Shown here piece after piece: positions 1 through 9,100 of a stretch of DNA of 33,080 nucleotides. The notes beneath the pieces were generated by a model. The model was not told where the DNA came from, ran no database searches, and saw nothing but the letters and a program-made list of their open reading frames with translations. Location: assembly GCA_000257205.1 (NCBI GenBank), contig AEZC01000141.1, positions 1 to 33,080 of the forward strand, read 5' to 3'. Positions within the stretch are counted from its first letter, which is position 1. Each line of letters begins with the position of its first letter. The DNA comes from Vibrio ordalii ATCC 33509 (GTDB taxonomy: Bacteria > Pseudomonadota > Gammaproteobacteria > Enterobacterales > Vibrionaceae). Position numbers and translations under genes: made by a program.

Positions 1-172
1 AAAAGAGAAGAGTTTACTCGTATTCGCTAGTATCGGCTAGGTTTTGCCTATTTGAGCCTAAAAAAACACCCCCTGTTTTCTACAAAATCAGGAGGTGTTT
101 TTAGGTTTATATGGGCGCAATTGTCAAACAGACACGCCCACAAAGGCTGGTTTTAACCCGTGAAAGACATGA
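1..172. other. Intergenic region downstream of rtxA
   Basis: No gene is visible in this stretch. It holds the strong inverted repeat listed separately at 61-102 and about 60 bases of unassigned sequence at the window edge. It forms the left boundary of the toxin locus, so whatever lies beyond base 1 decides how the locus sits in the chromosome. Confidence 0.6.
61..102. terminator. Bidirectional rho-independent terminator after rtxA
   Basis: The left arm (A-run, CACC, then CCTG) pairs with the right arm (CAGG, then GGTG and a T-run) around an AT-rich loop, with one extra C opposite an A. Because the stem is flanked by A on one side and T on the other, a U-tract follows it on both strands. It lies about 70 bases past the rtxA stop codon and should end the rtxHCA transcript. 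It could also stop transcription entering from the left. Confidence 0.8.
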
Positions 173-3100
173 TTACGACAAGCTAAACTTCCCGGTATTC
201 ACATCCGACCATGCGGCCATAATCGCTTGCTGAGGCTGAGAAGCTAATCCATCCATAAAGTTGCTTTCTCCCACCTTAGGCGCGAAGGAACTCATCGCTT
301 GAATGAGGTTGTCTAACGCATTATCAGTCAAACAGGTATATTCCTGCTCGCCTTGAGCATCTTTTTCACCTAAACCGATAATAAGTTTGGCTCGATTATT
401 TGCAAAATAATCATTGAAAGTCACACAACCTAACGCATCAAATAGCGTTTGATCGGAAGAGGTATCAGTATGGCGTGCCATAGAAATTTTCAGATCGTAA
501 CCACTACGCTCAAACCATAAACGGTTCCAATCAATACCGTTGAAGATGATGTTTTCACCTTGGCGAATATCTTCAACCACGTTATCGATCACCTCACCAC
601 TGACCACAAAACTGTCTACGCCAGCACCGCCTTTGAACGTATTTTGGTAACCCCCAAGCACCATGACATCGTTACCTTCACCACCGTTTAATGTGCTGAA
701 TTTTGAGATGGCGGCGGCAATTAAGTAATCCTCGCCCTCGCCAGCATTAATCGAAGCATGGTAACCCATCAGTTTAACTTCATCGTTTCCTTGTCCAGCA
801 TCAATTCGGTTGTAATTGCCAAAGACTTTCGCAAAGTCGTTGCCTGCACCAAGATCAAGTTGGTTGTTATTACCAATCATCACTGCAAAGTCTTGATCGT
901 CTCCCATGTCCACACGGTTGAAGTTACCTGAAGTGACCGCATAGTCATTACCTGACCCCATGGTGATCTCACCACCTTCGCCAAAGACAAAGGATTGATC
1001 ATCACCCGCGCCCATAAAGACGTGGTTAATGCGTCCGGCCACAACCGCCGTATCATTACCATCACCGCCGAACATCATGTTCTCGCGACCCATTAAAACG
1101 CCCATATCGTGGCCTTCACCGCCGGTGAAAATATTGGAGACTCCCGTTGCGTAGAACACATCGTCTCCACGTCCTCCCCAGAAGTTATTATTGTCGCCGA
1201 GATAAGCGCCGAGATCTTTACCGTCACCACCCCAGTTGAAGTTGTAATTGCCCAGAGAAACATTCATATCGCCATCCCCTTGCAAATGCCCACTGTTACG
1301 AAGGAAATCAAACGTTTTATCCTTCATATTGAGCAAATCGGCGGTGAGATTCTGCTTCAGATTACTGACCAATGATGCCATCTCTGTCTGCTTATCTTTG
1401 CTAAACATAGTGGCAAATACATTGGGCAAATTGAGCGCATTAAAACCAAATGCACGCTCTGGTTTACTTTCTTCAACAGTGGCTGATACGTTTTCCGTTG
1501 CCGCAGGCGCGCCATTGAGAGTCACTTGCGCTGTATCGTTTTCCTCTGGTGATTTCTCTTTCAGTCCATGACTTTCAGCAAAGGATTGAAGACCATCAGC
1601 CCCCATATCGATTCCCGCTTTGAGGCTATCTAGCAATTTTTCTGGGTCAGTAAATGCGCTGAGCTGCTCACCACAAAACTCGCCAATCACTTCGAGCATC
1701 TCTTTTAAAATGGCAACGCCATCTACCGCTTCATCAGTACGAGAGACTATTTTGCCATCAGCGGTGTAATTGACACCGAAGATATCACCTAAAGTCGTCT
1801 CTGCACCGACCTCAGCAAATTTACCCAGCAGCTTATTCTTAAGCTGACGAGGCAAGTCTTGCGGATTATAGGTAAAGGTCGTTTGAGCCATTCCCGTTGC
1901 TGAGAATTGCTGGGTTAACACGCCAAACAATGAACCGAGATTGGTATCCAAAATCGCTTGGATGTTGTCTCCGAACATAAAGTTCCAGTTGCCCGTGGTG
2001 ACCTGAATATCGGCTCCTTGACCACCGACCGCGAAGTTAAAGGCCAACTTCTCGTTCATTTGACGGAACTTATCCGCGCGGCTCATCTTGCCAGTATCAT
2101 GATTACTATTGCCACTTAACCACTGGTTGTACTTTTTATTCAACGTTGCTTCAGCATCAGACTTCAAGCCGCGGCTGCTGCGCTCATTCTGAGAGTCCAA
2201 ATCAACCAAACTGCTGTAGTCAACACTGCTGGTTTGATCGAGACAAGACATCTCTTTGACAAATTTTTTCGCACCAGAGAGTGTCCACTGCTGTTCTTGA
2301 ACCGCTAACCAATCTGCACCCTTTCCTGATTGTGCGATGCTTTGTAATACTCCTGAAATACGTGATGCACCATCAAATGGATTGACCAGTGGCGGTGTCG
2401 GGATCGACTTATCCATCATCACGATAAGGTCATTACTGCGACCCATATTGAAACTTACGTTGCGGTTACCCATAAACATTTGAGCACCTTCAAGCGCCTG
2501 ATAACCAGCGATATCGACACTATGTTTGCTGTCACCATTACCAATATGAACCATGACATTGTTGTCACCAAAGGCCAGCGACTTAAAGCCTCCCGTACCC
2601 ACTTTAATACCAACATTTGACGTACCCCAGTTAACTGCGGTGAACTCACCATCACCGACGTTGACCTGAATATTGCCCGAGTAGCTGAGCTTATTGTCAC
2701 TGCCAGCCGATGCCGTAGTATCCGTTTCCGGTTTACGCTTTTCAGGTGCTTCAAACACCTCACTGTTGTCGCCGATGGCACCACGTGCTGGCTCATTAAC
2801 CTCACTCGCACCAACACGAGAAAGATGGATATCCCCTTCCGCCACACCGTTACGAATGATCTCGTCACGTACGGTAACTTCGCCTTGCGTATTCCAAGTC
2901 AGTGAGACTTTATTGTTTTCAGCCTTTTGTACCCAATTTCCATTGGCATCTTGAGTATGTTTGCGCCCTGTTGTATCTACCGCTACATCAGAGTTGCGAA
3001 CCGACACATCCACACGAAGACCATTAACATCCATGGCATTGATAAATTGATGGCCAAAGCCTTTCTGCTTGTCATCACTCACTAAAGAGCAACCGACAAT

Positions 3101-6100
3101 ACTGATATGGTCAGGCTTTTTGCTGATGTTTTCCGCTTGACCGAATGCCTGCTGGAACTTCGCCAATTTCACTGCAAGTTCATCGGCACTGTAGCCACTT
3201 AAGCGAGTGTTGTTGTTTTCTGAATCATCACGCCCATGGCCAACCAATTGCCAGCGCAGCTTTCCATCCAGTTTCGATGGGTCACCATACACCACGCGAT
3301 AATTCCCTTCAGAATCGAGCTGAACGACCACACTGTTTTCAGGATGCTTGCCAGCTAGATTTGCCGCCGCTTTTGCAACTACTGAATCGTTTTCCATTTG
3401 AACAATCACTTGGCCGTCAAAGCGCGTTTCACCGCCGTCATCTTTAGGTACAACCGCTATCTGACTCCAATCGTCGACGTTTTGATTGTCTAAAGCAGTC
3501 ACTGATAACGTTGATACCGTGCTATCGGCTTGATGATCACCGAGTCTATCCAGTTGAACTTCTTTTTCAAAATCAACAGCTTTTTCTTTCAATTTATTAG
3601 CGAGTTCATCTCTCACATTCAAGAACTCATGAGACAATTTACGTTTTGGTGTAAAGAGTGGGTCATCAAGGCCAGCATTCCACTTATCATTAAGTGATGC
3701 TCGGTAACTGACATTAATCGCTACCTGCTGGAAATTAGAAAACTCCTGCGGATCACGAATCACCACCGCACCTTGCTCATTCACATTGAAATACGTTTGG
3801 ATAGAGCCCTTTCCTTCGCCTAAACCATCTTCCATAAAGAAGCTTTTAGGTACAAAGAAAGTCGCAGGGAAATTGTCCGCCATTACCGCATAAGGGTTTG
3901 CGTCGTCTGCACCATGATGCACCATCTCTAGGCCATCGGTTCTGCCCAAGCTGGTATTGATCACATCTTTCAGAGTTTTTAAGCGATCGCTCACAACGCC
4001 AAGGCTCGCCCCATCCTTCTTGTTATAAAGCACCTCACTGTCGTATAGCTCTTTATACTTAGGCGTTAAGTCTTCGTAAGTAACAGACTCTTTCCACTGT
4101 TCCCAAGTTAATGGTTGCTTGACCTTATCTTGCGGCCCTAGCTCTGCGTAGGAATACATCACAGTAAACAAATCATAGTCTGCTGTCATCGGCTGTTTAG
4201 ATACAGGATCACCAATCACTTTGAACGGCGCTAGCTCACCATCTTTCATGTAATGAACCTGCCACAGATCTTTGCTCTCAACAGTCACTTTATTCAGGAA
4301 GAAAGTGACTGTTTGATCACCATTGGTTGCCGTTGTTTTGTACATACCGCTTTCTGCATCAAACTCAAGAGCTGTCAGTGACTGATATTTAGACACCAAC
4401 TCATCTATTCGAACCTGATTCAGATACAAATCGGCACTTACCGCATTACCAGACTCAATGGATTGTTCAGCATAGCCGTTAAATTTATCGAGATCTCTTC
4501 TCGCAGATGCTTTGGCAAATGACTGATCTACAGGAATAAAACCAGACATTGGCCCCCAATCAGAGCTTTTCGCCTTAACGAATAAACCTTTACTGCTATA
4601 GAGCTTAGAATCAATCAGTGACTTCGACTTCTCATCAACGGGTCGAACACCGATAATGACATTTTCACGCTCAGAAACCTCCGCCAATATTTTCTGATCG
4701 ATATCAGGCATACCAAGCTCGATGGTTTCTGGTTGTACGATTGGCTCGAGAACTAAATCTCTGGATTGATAACTCTTATGGCGAGAATCTGCGTTTGATA
4801 CCGTCTCCGCATCACCCAATACAGGCTTGTTTTTCAGTAATGTGGTGATTTCATCGTGATCAAACGAAGTAATTACACTTTCATTGATGGTTGAAGTGTT
4901 TTGGTTGATCGCCATACCAATCGTTTTACCATCAAATAAATTACGTATCGTTTCACCAGCATGAAACTCTTCGGTGTACTTAGCAACGATGTGTAAATTT
5001 TGATCCGTTTCTTTCACCGCTTCAATGCGTAGATGAGCACCTGGTTTGAGTAAGACTTCCGCTTGATTTAACTGCGCAAGCCCAGCAACGTTAGTTCCTT
5101 TGGCATCAAGAATGGTCAGAATAACTGTATCTTTCCCACCTCGGAAACTTTTAGCCAATTCAGTACTGGTTGATGTAGAGGTAAAACCTTGATCGCTAAA
5201 TAACTGGCCAGGAGTCACTTGTGAAGCAAGATCGCTCAAGCTTACTCCTGGCATGAAAGCTCTATAAACAGTGCCTTCAAATGTCTCAAGCTTACTTAAA
5301 CCTTTGACAGCGTTAACGGCATTGTCTTTGACAAAATAGGCCAGCTTCTCTTCTTTCCTTAAAGCTTCATTCACATATTGGAAGCCTTCACTGGTATACC
5401 ATTTAATTCCTTTTATCTCGTCATCCGACAGTTGTACGTTATTAACTACCGCTTCACCGGTCTCTCTTCCTTGTACTAGTTGTTGGTCTTGCAGCTCTTT
5501 ATTAAAAGGAACCTCTTGTTTCGAAAGCACAGCTAAGCTCTCTTGGCTGCTGTATTTTGTTCCATCGGCAAGATGTTTAATATCAACAACGGAAGACACC
5601 TTGTTGGTGCTAGAACGCAGTCGATGCAATAGATCCGCCGCTAAATCAATGCGAGTAGCAGACAATTTTGCGATTTCGACTCTCGTTTCTTGCGCAACGT
5701 TATTATAAAGGCTTTCACTCACGCGATTTTTGAGGCTCAGTAAAGCGGAATTACGACCTGATTTTTCATGGTGTGATACATAGTCATCAACTAAGTTATT
5801 AACTCTTAATGCTGCTTCTATTTGCTTATCACCTTGCGCGGTATGCAGTAAATCCAATTGGTCTAAGATCTTTTGATAAGATTCACCAATAGGTTTAGCA
5901 AAGACTTTCGCTTCATTTTTCAGTTCGTCTTTAGTAGACACCGATGATAAATCGAGCGTTGTTTGCTTACCTTCGCCGAGGCTTTCTAAAGCGCGTTCAG
6001 CTGATTGGTGAGAAGCAGCCACAAGCGATTCAGCAGAGTCATGCGAAGCTTCACCAAGCCCTTCTAAATTCACCCCAGAAATGCGAATCTCTTTTCGAAC

Positions 6101-9100
6101 CACATCCTGAGACGCAATGGTTGGTACCACAATGCTGTCGGCGTTTGTTTCGGTGAACATCGGGGTGATCGTGCTACCGCTGTTCTTGCCGCGAATACCT
6201 GCGTTAATTTGCAGACGGTTCACTGCGTTTGTCGCACCTTCCAGCGCTTCTTGCTCTTGTTCGCTCAAACCTTCACTGAATCGACCATCGGCGTTGGTTG
6301 GACTGTCGGTGTTGACATGCCCCCCTGCTTCGCCAGCCCCTTCCACGCGATGAACGTTACCCGAAAGGCCGCTGCCAGCCACGCCTTCGCGGTCAGGGCG
6401 ATCGCCTTCGTTTTGCTTCGTCGCTTTTGCATCATTCTGCGCTTGGTTGGCTTTATTTTCGGCATTCGTTGCATCGCGATTACCACGCGATTGCGCGTCG
6501 TTTGCTGCGCTGTGTGCGTCAGATTCCGCTTGTTTCGCATCAGTGCTCTTCGCCAGAGCATCAGCTTTACGTGTTTCTGCATCGGCTTTGGCATCGGCAA
6601 TGTCTTGCTCTGCTCCTGCTCGATTTTGCTCACCTTTTGCAACACCCGCTTCCGATTGTGCAACCGCATCTTTGACTTTATTTTGATTGTCCGCGTGCGT
6701 CTGTTTCGCGGCAGCAATCTGCTCACCAGAAACCTGTTTTGCATTGTCCAATTGGCTTTGAACACCATCAAGCAAGCCGCCGGCAAAATTGTTGCGCCAT
6801 TGGTCGCCCGACTCACCCGTATGCGTGGCTTTGTCATCGAGCACATCGAGACCTTGTGCCAGTTCGGTCAACTCAGCCGTCACGGCTTCCGACTCTTCTT
6901 TCACTGCATCGCGTTGAGCTTGGCCATTATTTTCCAAGGCTTGTTGGTCGGTAGATTCCAGCTGGCTTTGCGAACCTGCGACAGCATCGAGCTGCTTCTG
7001 CTTTTCTTGTTCTAAACGTTGGCGATCCGCTTCTGCGCGATCTTTGTCTGCTAGAGCATTCTGCGCCGCTTGATTTTGTGTTGCGTGCTCACTGATTGCA
7101 TGGGCTTGTTGCGATGACTCTGATTTCGCCACTACATTATCTAGGATGTAGCCCAGCCCATCATTGTGGCCTGTGCCTTTGAATTCGATACGGTTACTAC
7201 CAGCATGAGCGGTCAGTTTTAAGGTTTTTTGCTGCCAAGCAGATTCGTCACCCGACGATGAGAACACCACTTCACCGTTCCAAAGAACTTCGATGCCTTC
7301 GTTATTAGAAAGGCCCGCACGTTTTGCAAAATCAAAGCTCACCGCAATGACTTCACCTTGCGCTAGATTAGCCAGATCTTGATAAAGACTGGTGTTGGTA
7401 TAAGTATCGAGCTCGGTCACACGTGCGCCGTGACCTTCACCCTCTACGCCATACACACTGCCTGCATAAGAGGCTTCAACCCCATGGGTAGATTGCCAGC
7501 CATGTTCACCCAGCTCAAAATCACCATTCACAATCAGATTCGGAGCTTGCACAGAAGAATCATCAACATTGAGCGCATGTTGCATCTTGTTGAGATCAGG
7601 AGTATCTACCTTAGTCACGCTGCCCGTGAGACTATCACCGAGATCAGAACCGACTTCCTTAATGGCATCCATGTGGAAACCATCCAGTTTGGTGATTTCA
7701 GGCGTTGCAATCGCACCACGACCTTTATGCGTGCCGGATGAGGAGGCTTCATCGCCTTGCACTAAGTAGTTGATGGCTTGGCTGCCACCGACACCGAGTA
7801 CGGTTTGTTTGATGTTATCAAACAAGGCAGAGAGCTTGTTGCTGCTGGTATTGCTCGATGCCACCGCCAAACTGTAGAAATCGCCGTTACCGACTTTGAT
7901 GGCAACGTTGTTTTGAGCGTAGGAGGCATTGATGTTGAGGCCGTCCCCAACGTGAATATTGGCGTTAGCTTTGCCCTTCATCACAGCGACATTCAGGCCA
8001 TCACCCACTTTCGTGTTGATGTTATATTTGCCCCAAGCGACGTTGACGGATACCCCATCACCGACTTTGGTGTTGATATTAGTATCGCCGTAGGCAGCAG
8101 TGACACTTAAACCGTTACCCACAGTGGTGGTGATATTGGCTTGGCCTTTTGCCGCCGTCACCTGCATACCATCACCCACTTTGGTAACTATGTTGCCTTT
8201 ACTCCAAAGTGCGTTAAAGCTGTCACCATTACCCACTTGAGTAACAATATTAGCTTCACCTTTGGCTAGCACCACGTTACGGCCATTACCCACTTTAGTA
8301 ATGACGTTCGCTTTACCCCAAGCACCGGTGTAGTCGTCGCCATTGCCCACATGAATAATGATGTTGGCTTGACCTTGCACCACGGAGACTTCTTGGCCAT
8401 CACCCACTTTGGTGATGAGGTTGGCTTCACCTTTGGCAAAGTTATAGCGATCACCGTCGCCCACTTGGGTAAACACGTTGGCTTGCCCCCAAGCGACATT
8501 AACACCTAAACCATCACCGACTTTGGTAATGAGGTTGGCCTTACCTTTGGCAATACCAATGGTGGTGCCGTCACCAACGTGGGTCATCACGTTGCCGACA
8601 TCGGAAATCAACAACCCTACCGTGGTACCTTCACCCACCTTGGTGAGGATATTGCCTTTACCAGCCAATACCGCTGCGGTGGTTGCATCACCGACATGGG
8701 TCACGACGTTGGCTTTTGCTGCCGCCACAACACCCATGAAATCGTCACCCACTTTGGTAACGATATTGGCTTCACCCAGTGCGAGTACACCGGTTAAGCC
8801 ATCACCGACATGGGTCATGATGTTCGCTTTACCGAACATCGCCGCTAACGTGGTGCCGTTACCAACCTTAGTCATCACGTTCACTTCGCCCGCAAATATT
8901 CCTAAGCTGGTTCCATCACCGACATGGGTGTAGATGTTGGCTTTACCGACCATCAGCGCAGCGGTGAGATCATCGCCCACTTTGGTCATAATGTTGGCTT
9001 GACCGATCATTGCAGCAAACGTGCTGCCACTGCCTACGTGAGTGAAGATGTTGGCGTTACCCACCATAGCCGCAAGTGTGGTTCCATTACCGACTTTAGT

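Noticed and set aside
6209..7015. 268-codon open frame on the plus strand opposite the rtxA coiled-coil region
   Set aside because: It is antisense to a well-supported domain, Cys/Phe/Leu-rich in a way explained by the Ala/Gln/Lys codons on the other strand, and has no recognisable motif.
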